Below, in pieces: positions 13,787 to 24,362 of a stretch of 64,000 bases of DNA. Below the pieces are notes generated by a model. The model saw nothing but the letters and a program-made list of their open reading frames with translations. It had not been told where the DNA came from and did no database searches. Position numbers and translations under genes: made by a program. The first letter of the stretch is position 1. Each line of letters begins with the position of its first letter. Source of the DNA: Glycine soja (taxonomy: Eukaryota; Streptophyta; Magnoliopsida; Fabales; Fabaceae); contig NC_041004.1 in NCBI RefSeq assembly GCF_004193775.1, positions 35,054,411 through 35,118,410 of the forward strand. The letters run 5' to 3'.

Positions 13787-14863
13787 ATGGGTTCCTTTGA
13801 TAAGCTTGATGAAGTTCTACTTCACCTCTCCAATCATCAACTATCCCTTGGTGAGTCCATGAATTGCCTGACTCAGAAAATTGATGAACTCCTTAATTGA
13901 GTCACCCCCATCCTCTCCTCATCCTCTTCTCCAACCCCTCCACCTTCACCTTCGATACCTGCAAACAACCACAAGATGAAGTTAGAAGTGCCTTGATTCA
14001 ATGGCACTGAACCACTTGGTTGGATTTTCAAAATCAACCAATTCTTCGAGTACCATGGTACACCAGAGAATGAACGACTTACCATAGCTTTGTTCTAAAT
14101 GGAAGGCAGGGCGCTCGCGTGGTTTCAGTGGATGACTGGTAACGGCCAGTTCACATCGTGGCCGATTTTCCTTCAAGCCTTGCAAACAAGATTCGCACCA
14201 TCACAGTACGAAGATCCTACAAGAGCTCTATTCAAGCTTACCCAACAAGGTTTAGTAACACAGTACCTGTCCGAATTTGAAGACCTCGCCAATCGAACCA
14301 TTGGCCTTCCGCTGCCCTTCCTCCTAAGTTGTTTTGTCTTCGGTCTCACACCGGAGATCTATCGTGAAGTGCAGGCGCACCAACCGTTGATGTTGGTACA
14401 AGCCGCCGGCCTGGCACGCCTCTAGGAGGAGAAGCTCTTGGACGTCCATCACCCACCGTGGACGCGTGTTTCCTCGGCCCCAACCGCTCCGCCACCCATT
14501 AGACCACCCCATCCGCGACCTATGGCCCTCCCACCCCTACTACCATCTCCTAGTCGTTCGACCCCGCCGCCTTTGAAGCGCCTCTCCCCGGACGAAATCG
14601 CATCCAGTTGGGAGTGTGGCCTCTACTTCAATTGCGACAAGAAATTCCATAAATGCCACCGTTTTGCCTCTAGGGTTTTTCTTCTAATCGTGGAAGAGGA
14701 CGAGAGCCATGCACCTCATATAGTGATGAATGACCCGCCTCCCGATCCGCCAGACCATGTGGACCCTATTGACCCGTGCCCAACCCCAATTAGTTTTAAT
14801 TCCTTGGCGGGTCACCTTGCCCTGGAAACGTTGCGCTTATTGGGCCGGATTGCCAACCACTAG
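13787..14863 (+). pseudogene. gag region of the retrotransposon
   Basis: This is a capsid-type gag reading frame starting at ATG 13,787. It holds a retrotransposon-gag core at about 14,099-14,420, a proline-rich linker, and a degraded zinc-knuckle-like stretch near 14,610-14,665. In-frame stops occur at 13,898, 13,994, 14,096, 14,423 and 14,861, and the same frame continues across all of them, so they are point mutations in one ancestral polyprotein. Several look like C-to-T changes at former CpG sites, as expected for methylated DNA. Confidence 0.88.
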
Positions 14864-17800
14864 GTGGTGGTGTTGGTGGACGGCAGTAGCACCCATAATT
14901 TCATTCAACAAGAGCTGGTAACTCAATTGAATCTTCCATGTCGTGACACATCATTTCCCTTACGGGTCATGGTGGGAAACGACCAACATCTGCAATGTAC
15001 AAGCGTGTGTGAGGAAATCCTTATTGACATTCAATTCGCACAGTTCACCGTCGATCTCCATGTGCTGCCCATCTCCAGCACCAACGTGGTGTTAGGTGTA
15101 CAATGGCTTAAATCCTTGGGACTGGTCCTCACGGACTATAACACTATATGCATGCAGTTCTTCCATGATTGCCGTGTCGTGGAACTCAAAGGTGATAAGG
15201 AATTCACTCTGAATTTAGTAACACCATCACAATTTCGACGATTATCGCGGACGCAGGCGACGGGTCTGTACTGCCACATTTCACTTCTCTCTAAAGAAAT
15301 AACTGCTCCATAGGACCTTCACCCGGCCATCCAGTCACTAATCACTAAGTTCAAGCTCTTGTTTCAACAACCCAGTACCTTGTCGTCAGAGCGTGACACC
15401 GATCACCACATTCATCTTCTTCCTCAGTCTACTTCGGTTAATGTGCGGCCGTATCGCTATCCACACTTTCAGAAGTGTGAAATTGAAGCCTAAGTGGAAT
15501 TAATGCTCCATAAGGGTCTCATTCAATCGAGAACAAGCCCTTTTTCTTCTCCAGTGTTGTTGGTGAAGAAACATGACGGGTCATGGCGGTTTTGTGTGGA
15601 TTACCACGCCTTGAATGCCATTACCATTCGCGATCATTTTCCCATTCCTACAATTGATGAGCTAGGCGGTGCTAGATGATTTTCCAAGCTTGATTTACTT
15701 CAAGGCTATCATCAGATACACATGCACTTCGAGGATGTTCCCAAAATGGCTTTTCGCACCCATCATGGACATTACGGGTTCAAAGTGATGCCATTTGGGT
15801 TGTGTAACACTTCGTCCTCATTCCAAGCTACGATGAACAAAATCTTTCGACCCTATCTTCGCTATTTCATCATTGTGTTCTTTGATGACATCCTAATATA
15901 TAGCTCCTATTTTGAAGATCACTTGCTCCATCTAGAATTTACCTTTCAGGTATTATCTGCTAATCAATTCATTTTGAAAATGACCAAGTGTTTCTTTGCT
16001 CAAAACCAGGTTGAGTACCTTGGCCACCTTGTGTCGCATAGAGGGGTGGAACCACTGGCATCTAAAGTCGAAGCCATTCACCAATGGCCGACTCCGCGGA
16101 AAATCAGAGCGGTACACAACTTCTTGGGGTTGGCCGGATTTTATTGCCGATTCATTCGTGGCTACCCCTCAATCGCAGCTCCTTTGATCCACATCACCAC
16201 CTTGGACCAATTCGATTGACCCCCATAAGCTTAGACTGCTTAAGACTAGCTCAAGCATGCTCTATCCCAAGCGCCTATCTTAGCCTTGTCAGATTTTAAA
16301 CTTCCTTTTACCATCGAGACAGATGCCTCAAGTGTTGGGATGGGGGCAGTCCTTTCACAAAGGAATCACCCCATAGCTTTCTTTAGCAAGCCATTTACTC
16401 CAAAGCTTATCCGTGTGTTAGCATACGTGCGAGAACTATTCGCTATTATGGCGACCGTGAAGAAGTAGCGGCAGTATCTTCTTGGCCATTGTCTCACTAT
16501 AATCATGGACCATCGAAGCCTCAAAGAACTGTTGACACATGTCATACAGACGCCAGAACAACATATGTACCTCGCATGATTAATGGGTTATGATTACCAA
16601 ATTCAATACCGTTCTGGCGCTCATAATCAAGCAGCAGATGCCTTCTCCAGATGCTTTGATCAGGATCCTTCTTCCTTGATGAGCCTTTCTGTCCCTTGCC
16701 CTTTTTTCTTTGAAGAATTGCGCCGCCAATTGGAGGACCACCCTGAGTATCGCCATTTCCGGCAAGCAATTACGGTGGACCCCGACAAGCATTCTGGATT
16801 TACTCTTGTTCATAACCTGATCCTTTGGAAGGGACGAATTTGGTTACCAAAAGACTTGGCAGAGTATCATACCACACCCACGGGAGGCCACAAGGGAATT
16901 GCGAAAATGATAGCCCGCCTGACGGAAAACTTTGAATAGTCAGGCTTGCGAGAAGATGTCACGAAGTTTGTCTCCCGATGTCTTGACTGTCAGCGTGCTA
17001 AGTATGATACAAAAAGAGCAGCGGGATTGCTCTGTCCCCTACCAGTTCTTCATCGACCTTGGGAAGACTTATCTCTGGATTTCATCACCGGGCTTCCCCC
17101 ATATCACAATAACACTGTAATACTGGTCGTGGTTGACCAGTTTTCAAAAGGGTCCATCTTGGCATGCTTCTGGCGACTCACATAGCCCATATGGTAGCCT
17201 CGTTGTTCATGGAAATTGTGGGGAAAATTCACGGCCTTCCCCGCATCCTGGTCTCCGACCACGACCCCCTGTTCATTAGCAAATTTTGGCAGGAGTTATT
17301 TCGTCGGAGTGGCACCCAGCTAAGGATGAGTTCCGCTTACCACCCACAAAGTGATGGTCAAACGAAGGTGCTAAATAGGGTTATAGAACAATGTCTGCAT
17401 GCATTCATTCATCGCCGGCTACGGGAATGCATGGGGCAAGTTTCTTCTCTGGGTGGAGTGGTCTCATAACACTTCATGGAATTCGGCCATGGGCACCACT
17501 CCATTCGAGATCACATTTAGGCGCAAACCCTTTAACTTTCCTGAATATATCATAGGTTCTTCAGCTTTGGATGCAGTTGACGAGCTGTTGACCAACAGAG
17601 AAGAAACATTTCAGGCCATACGCAAGAAGCTTCTTAGGGCACAGGATCGTATGAAGTTAACTGTAGATGCCAAACGGAGAGAGGTGATCCATCAACCAGG
17701 AGATTGGGTGATGCTTAAGTTATGACCCCACCAACAAGTCTCGGCTAAAGGACCACAAACAGTCATGGGCAAGCTGGCTAAGAGATTCTACAGGCCATTT

Positions 17801-18112
17801 CAAGTTTTGGAATGCGTAGGACACGTAGCCTACCATTTGAAATTGCCAGAAAAAGCTCGTATACACCCTGTTTTTCATTGCTCCTTGTTGAAAGCATTCA
17901 AAGGTTCTCCAGAACATATTCAGGAAGTTGATTTACCCAAGCAATTTGTTCAACACCAACCCGTCATTACTCCCTTAGCCATATTAGACTATCGACGATC
18001 TTCAGATCAGGCACCTTGGGAAGTGTTAGTGCAATGGGAAGGACTATCCCCAGATGACACCTCGTGGGAAAATTGGGATCAATTATTTGAGGATTATCAC
18101 CTTGAGGACAAG
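14864..18112 (+). pseudogene. pol region: protease, RT, RNase H, integrase, chromodomain
   Basis: This continues the gag frame. An aspartic protease motif (DGSSTHNF) lies near 14,880. Reverse transcriptase spans about 15,494-16,000 with catalytic FFDD at 15,878-15,889. RNase H spans about 16,310-16,670, with a TDAS motif and a DHRSLKELL stretch. Integrase spans about 16,870-17,500, with a His/Cys zinc motif ending CLDC near 16,985 and a VSDHDP stretch near 17,250. A chromodomain-like LVQWEGLSPDDTSWENW lies near 18,030. Numerous in-frame stops occur. The frame slips by one base near 17,155 and returns by about 17,400. It is non-functional. Confidence 0.9.
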
Positions 18113-18128
18113 GTGATTTTACAAGGGC

Positions 18129-18535
18129 CGATACAAAAGCAAGAGCAACCAATAGAAAGCACAAAACATAGGTACAAACACAGGATACAAAGGTACAGAT
18201 AGCAGGAAAGTCAAAGAGGGCCATCACAAGGCCCTCTTACCTCAGAGACTACGTATGAAGAGGAAAAACGAGAGAAAAAGCTGACCTGGAATGCAGAATT
18301 GCTAGATGATGGCTGGTTGGTCTTAGGGGGGACAACATAACCGTAAATTGCTAGCCAATGATTTCCTAAAATATTCCTTGGCACAAAATGATAAATTATG
18401 TTAGCAAGGAATTAGTATAAATAAAGCAATTGTAAAACAATGGAAATATATGAAATATCTAAAGCTTCCTTTCTTTCTTGCCTTTCTGGAGGTGTTGGCC
18501 TCGAATCCAATTTTTCTTTCAAGTTTTCTCTATCA
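18129..18535 (+). repeat. 3' LTR of the retrotransposon
   Basis: The 407-bp 3' LTR starts CGATAC (ancestral TG mutated) and ends CTATCA, followed at once by the target duplication AACTC. It aligns end to end with 13,325-13,753 apart from one repeat-unit indel. Confidence 0.93.
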
Positions 18536-21359
18536 AACTCCATTATCATCTCACAAATAACTAAATTTGTATTTTTAACATAGAAAAATGATAATATACT
18601 CAATAACAAAATAGTGACATGGATCCCATAAGCAGCCACATTGCGAATACTAAACAAAATTCTTTTGCACTTACTAATGACTTAAATGGAAGGATTTGAA
18701 CTACAAATTCACCTAGTTCGAAAGTGGAGGTTGGTTCTCAGTTGCAGCCCAATTTGGCATTACAGCTCCAATGATACATTATTTTTTTTGGATTGAATCC
18801 TCTTATATTGCTTACTAACATGATAATGTCATGTTATAGAAGCAAAGCCTTTTCTTCTGAATTTTTTGTTTTTTAACAATAAGTCTACATTTGGTACCTC
18901 AATGACCAATGTCTAGGAATGCTTCTATTTTGTTTTTGTTATTTTCCTTTACCTTACTTCATTCTTCCTTTCAAACAGTGTCATGGCTTCAGAAAGGACC
19001 TTTTTCAAATGCTGGTAGATTTGAAACCAAAATTTCTCAGATTTCCAGGTATGTCAAAATTCTAAGTTTTCAAAGTGAGGTTTGTTAATTGCTATACAAC
19101 ATTGTTTTTATTTTATTTTTATTTTTTTTGTGAAGGGGAGAGGGGATATATACGTGCATTCTTACATGAACTGAATAGTTAAATTAATAGAGTAAATATT
19201 AAAATAGTTTCTAGATAGATATAAGTAATTAAAAAAAAACTTTATCATTGCGGAAAAAGCTGTTGTAACTGAATGATTGTTGGTTCTTTTATATATATTT
19301 TTAGTGGTATATGATGATTTATTATTAATTATTTGACAGTACTTATCAGTTATTGAATTTGATTTTTTTTATAAGATTGAATTTAATTTTTTTTCTTCTT
19401 GTAACTCACCTGGTTTTTAGCTATCCCCGGTTCACATGTAATAATAAGGTTCTATATATGTTCACTTTTAATCTTGTGTGTAAGGGTTAATTTTCCTTGG
19501 TAGTTAGAATTCCATATTATCTTTTTTATTTTATCAATAAATGTTAATTTATTAATTTTGTTAGAAATATCATTTGGAAAATTGGAATCGGCAACTTCTT
19601 TTCCTCCCTTTTAGCTATCCAGATATTCGAATTATCTCAAATTGTGATGCTTCCAGCAAACCATTAAATCATCCGGCTGATTTGTACGATTTTCATGTAA
19701 TGATGATAATGTTCTCACATTAATTACTTCTTGAACTTTCACTTTGTTGATTTAACTTTAGCAACTGTTTTTAGTTTTTTATTTTTCATTTGTCAACTTA
19801 TTATCTTTTTTAATGTTAATTTTTTATTTTTCATTTGTCAACTTATTATTTTTTTAATGTTTAATTTTTTTATTAGACATATTCAAGCTCCAATGACATG
19901 TTTTCTCCGTCTACTAAATTCGACCACACACTACGATCTGGTCCAAAGGTTTGATTAATTTTGAATTTTAAGGAACACTCTTCTAATTCATTATTTATTT
20001 ATGCATAATCTAATATATGAATTCTCAATCTGATTCTATAGGCATTTTTGTTAGTGAATATGCTGTGAAAAGTGATGCAGCAAATGGAAATCTCTTGGCT
20101 GCTGTGGCTGAAGCTGCATTTCTTATTGGACTAGAAAAGAACAAGTTTGCTATAAAAAAAATTCAATGTACTTCGTTTCAGTTTTATGAAGTTTTTTTTT
20201 GCCTTAACCGTATAAAGTTTTTCATTTATATTTTTCTTTGATGCAGTGATGTTGTTGAGATGGTTTCTTACGCACCACTTTTCTTAAATATAAATGACAA
20301 GAGGTAATTTTATTATAGTTTTGCTGTGAAAACTAGCCTATACCCTTTATCATATTCTTGTAACGTAGAATAAGCACTTTGGAAATGTATTGTGATAAAT
20401 TATTTTTAGATTTCAACATGATGCCCATAACAACATGAGGTTGTGTAAATGCGTCGCTACAGATGGATTCCCGATGCAATTGTGTTCGACTCTTATCAGG
20501 TTTATGGAACTCCTAGCTATTGGGTGCAGAAACTTTTTATTGAATCCAGTGGAGCAACATTTCTTGACTCGACACTCAGTACAAAGTCATCTAATAAACT
20601 TGTTGCATCTGCAATATTAATTATTTGGCAAGATTCTTCAGATAAGAAAAATTACCTAAGAATAAAGGTGAGAGGTGCCCTTTTCAAATAAATTGAAATT
20701 CTGACTATTGCTATGTACAATGTTCTGGAACATGAAAGAAATATAAGCATATTTGTATATTAGCTCTAGTTTGTTTTTGAATCTTTGATCAGCATTTCTA
20801 TTTGGTGTAGAGCCTTTTTACTAGCACTATATTCATTAGTAGTTGTTGATTTCTACAGGTAGTAAACTTTCGAGCAGCCGCTGAGAGTCTTCACATTGAT
20901 ATAAATGGGTTGGACTCAAATGTGTAACAATATGGTTCTACAATAACAGTGCTTACATCCAACCAACGTAATGGATGAAAATTCATTCTTAGAGCCGAAG
21001 AAGGTACAATTTGGTTTATTTGTGCATGTGCTTTATACATTGCATACGGTTGTGACCTAGCTTGTAAACTAACTAACGTCATTTATCATTATGTTCTTTC
21101 CATTTTAAAAATACAGGTGGTGCCACAAACAAGTTCATTAGAGATTGCTGACAAGCACCTGATTGTTATTCTCCCTTCCTATTCAGTGATATCATTAGAT
21201 TTTTTAGTATGATTAGAATCCAGTTTTACAGCATAGGAATAATAATGTCTCTAAATTAAAAATGAAGACAAATATTAAGGAGATTGATTGTGCCTTTTTT
21301 GTATATATCATCAAGAAATGTAATAAATTGTGGGTGGATAAAAGATTAGCAAATGTAGC

Positions 21360-21700
21360 ACTTCTCTATCTCCCATATTGTGCTGCCTGCATTGACAAGA
21401 CCAACTCACCTCCATAGAAAAGCTGAACTGGTGAAATTTTACTAGAAAAATAGATACAGATAGACAGTGAGAATAGAACCTTAGTGTCAATGTCATTGAT
21501 GCTTAATTGGCAACGATAAATACCATTTATGAGAATCATAATGAAAATCAATGTCATGTGATATTATTTTAATCGCAAGGATTTAGCAATCCAATGGTAC
21601 TGTATATTGGCTAGAGAACTTGCCTGTATCAGCAACTTTTTATTTTTCTGCATTGATAAGAAAACACTTCGCTCACCATATTTAAACTACATGATAATCA
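21360..21700 (+). repeat. Duplicated non-coding block B (partner at 10,921-11,236)
   Basis: This is the same-orientation relative of block A. It lies about 150 bp after the stop of copy 2, while block A lies about 3.9 kb after the stop of copy 1. A 1.16 kb solo LTR and other sequence have entered the copy 1 side. Confidence 0.7.
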
Positions 21701-21983
21701 TAATCATAAATAATCCTAGAATGACAGTGATGCAAACGTGTGTCACCGATTTTATTTATTTACTTTTTGTTAATTAATATACTTGTCCACCAATACTATT
21801 TAGCTTGAGGAAAAGTTATTTGAAGAGAAAGAAAGTTAATCCATAAGAAGACTTTAAATCGTGCAATGCATAGGCAAAGCATTCTAATTATATACAAGTA
21901 GGTAGTTACTTGAGTGACAATACATAGTAGCAATGAGATTATGAATACCGTTAGTTATTGAATCTTATTTGAACGAGGAAAAG

Positions 21984-22344
21984 GATAAATTATGTTTTAG
22001 GTCATTATAAATTAGTAAATTTTATTTGGAATCCTTAATAAAAAAGAAATTTCTTTGAGTCCTTAATAAAATAAATAAATTTGTTTTTCATCTTTGATAT
22101 TTGATTTTAGTTTATGATAAATTAATGAATTTATTTTTGTCCTTAATAAATTTTATTTATTTTGTATTAGTTCCTTTGAACAAAATTTAAAAGGGATCTA
22201 AATAAATTCATTAATTTATTAGGGATTAAAACAAAATATCCAAAGATCAATTTTTTTTTGTTTTATTAAGGACTCAGTAAAAAAATTATTAAAAATTTAA
22301 AATAAAATTAGTTAATTTATCATAGATCTTAAACATATTTTATC
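21984..22344. repeat. Fold-back (MITE-like) element
   Basis: The left end (GATAAATTATGTTTTAGGTC) is an imperfect inverted copy of the right end, and the two arms pair over much of their length around a centre near 22,160. It has no coding capacity. A clean target duplication could not be read, so the superfamily is not assigned. Confidence 0.7.
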
Positions 22345-24362
22345 ATAACTAAAAGTAAAAGAGAAATATTTCTGACTTTTTAAATGATTAAGTAATAACT
22401 AATTTTTAATCTCCAAAATTCCTATATAATTATAATATATCATTCTTAAAATAAAATAAAAATTATGATTATATGTAGTTCTATATGAACAAATTGGTGG
22501 TCTCGAGATTCTTGGTCATTTTTAAAGTTTGAATCACAGTCTTATAATTACAATAAATAACATTACCATTGCATTCAGAAGAAAAAGTAGACTCACATTT
22601 ACCTTTCATTTTCTTTGTATTTGTAGTTTTCTTTGAGTCCGACCCACCACACCCATTCAATACAATTTAGAACAATCCCACAAATTAGGGAGCTCTAAAT
22701 TGGAGAAGAAAAATGGTGAAGGGGAGAAGAAGTTTGCTAAACAACATAAAGAAGAAGAAGCTTTATATTTTCTTCCTCAGAGACTCATTACATTGTTTTG
22801 TTTAATGTGTCCTAATGTGAAACGTCTCCTGGATGCATGAATTTATCAGGTGTAGTTAAACAAATAGGGGTGGGTTAGGGTGGGTTTGTCTATTCCCATC
22901 CCTATCACCGCAAAATGTGGGATGGGTCGGAGTTCAAGTTTATGATAAGCAGGAGTGAAAATGAAACTTAATCTCATTCTTATCGGGTTTTATTAGGAAA
23001 ATAGCTAGGAATCCATCTCACATTTTAAAAAAATATTATTTGTTCATATATTTTAAATTAATCATAGATTAAATTATTAATTATATTTTAATTCAATCAA
23101 TATATATATATAGATAGATATATATAAAGATTAAATATATAACCTGAATATATTTAAGAATTAAATTATATATTTATAATTAAATGTATAATTTTAATTT
23201 TATTATAATTAGTATTATAATTATAATATTATTTATTTGACTATTAAATAATTATAAAAAATAAAATATGAAATGGTTACATAATTATATAATTAACAAA
23301 TTATATATAATATATATGATAATAGAATTATATAAATATATAACTACATTATTAATAATTATAAAAAAATATGCATAATGGGACGAATATGAAACATGGA
23401 GCGACATATTGGGGTCAAACAGGTGCCACGGGATCAATTTTTGTTGTCACATTTATGTGCCACATATATATTTATTCAAGTTAACAAAAATGATAATAAA
23501 TTAATAACAAGACTAATTTGTCATAATATTTATATATTAAATTCATATTTCATGTGCATCTTTTAGGAAAGAAATATAAGTCATTTATCCTTTTTTTTTT
23601 ACATTTACATTAACAATTTATATTGAACATAAACTTAAATTATTTTCTACATTTGATTTTATAATCATAGAAGACATTTTTTATTATATTGGATATTATA
23701 GTAATTTAAAAAACAAATTATTAATATAAATTTATAAAATCAAAAATTGAAAAAGATAGAGTGTAACATGAGGGTTACTTTGTAAAAGGAGTCCAGTTTA
23801 ATTGGTTGACTGAGTAGGACATATGAATATTTGTACATTGCTTGACACTATTCTTGATTCTCAGGAATAAACAAAATCGAACGTTCCTCTAATTTATTAT
23901 ACACTGTTCAGTTTGTTTTTCCCATTGAACGTTCGTCTTCAAAAGAAAAACTACGGGAATGGCATCCTCATCCACAGTTGTTTTTAATTAATAATTAATT
24001 AATTTCATTTTCTTTTTTGATAAATAAAAAGAATAAATGCATATTTTATTTTATCAAAATAGTGTGATTGAGTTTGAGTTTTATCAAAGTAATTTCAAAT
24101 TTTAAAATAAATAGTGCTAAAATAAAATAAATCGTGCTTTTTAGATACAAGAAATAAAATGGTAAATCGTATAAGCAGTGAGTGTACGAATTATTAAACT
24201 AATTTTTAATGAAATTCATGTAGAAAAAATGTAAATATCTTTTATAGTTAAATAAGCCGTGTTTTTCAGTTACAAAAAATAAAAAGGTAAATCGTCTTTG
24301 ATAAATTTAAATTAATAGTTTATTTTTTAAAATTAATAAAATATTTTTAAATTTTTATGATA

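Larger units (their letters stand above)
13325..18535 (+). mobile_element. Ty3/gypsy chromovirus-type LTR retrotransposon, defective
   Basis: This 5.2 kb element carries related LTRs (13,325-13,753 and 18,129-18,535) and a 5-bp target duplication AACTC (13,320-13,324 and 18,536-18,540). A likely primer-binding site with TGGTGCTCTCATTG follows the 5' LTR, and a purine-rich ACAAGGG precedes the 3' LTR. The interior is essentially one gag-pol frame in the order gag, protease, reverse transcriptase, RNase H, integrase, chromodomain. That order marks Ty3 chromoviruses; the small size and LTRs of about 0.4 kb suggest the Reina lineage (inference). By eye about 27 substitutions, mostly transitions, separate the LTRs over some 407 aligned bases, so the insertion is not recent. 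Many stops make it incapable of moving on its own. Confidence 0.95.
12402..21212 (+). pseudogene. Alpha-L-arabinofuranosidase copy 2, decayed and interrupted by a retrotransposon
   Basis: Remaining exon-equivalents, numbered as in copy 3: exon 3 12,402-12,604; 4 12,856-12,971; 5 13,083-13,233; 6 18,979-19,048; 3' part of 11 about 19,614-19,696; 12 19,877-19,948; 13 20,042-20,144; 14 20,247-20,303; 15 20,463-20,667; 16 20,859-21,003; 17 21,117-21,212. Exons 1, 2 and 7-10 are absent, including the one with the acid/base Glu. Lesions: TGA replaces a Gln codon at 12,865, a further stop lies near 13,090, two extra T shift the frame just before the nucleophile motif (about 20,048), TAA occurs in exon 16, and an extra C lies near 20,962. 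The intron after exon 5 holds a 5.2 kb retrotransposon. No functional enzyme is possible; transcription cannot be judged. Confidence 0.93.
21213..24362. other. Spacer downstream of copy 2
   Basis: This is AT-rich non-coding sequence. It holds duplicated block B (21,360-21,700), a fold-back element (21,984-22,344), and a stretch at about 22,860-23,450 with G-rich ends around a very AT-rich centre that may be an unclassified repeat. About 22,456-22,505 shares words such as TCTATATGAACAA with 37,661-37,700 upstream of copy 3. No gene was seen. Confidence 0.5.

Noticed and set aside
22860..23450. G-rich ends around an AT-rich centre, possible transposon
   Set aside because: No inverted termini or target duplication could be matched, so no element is claimed.
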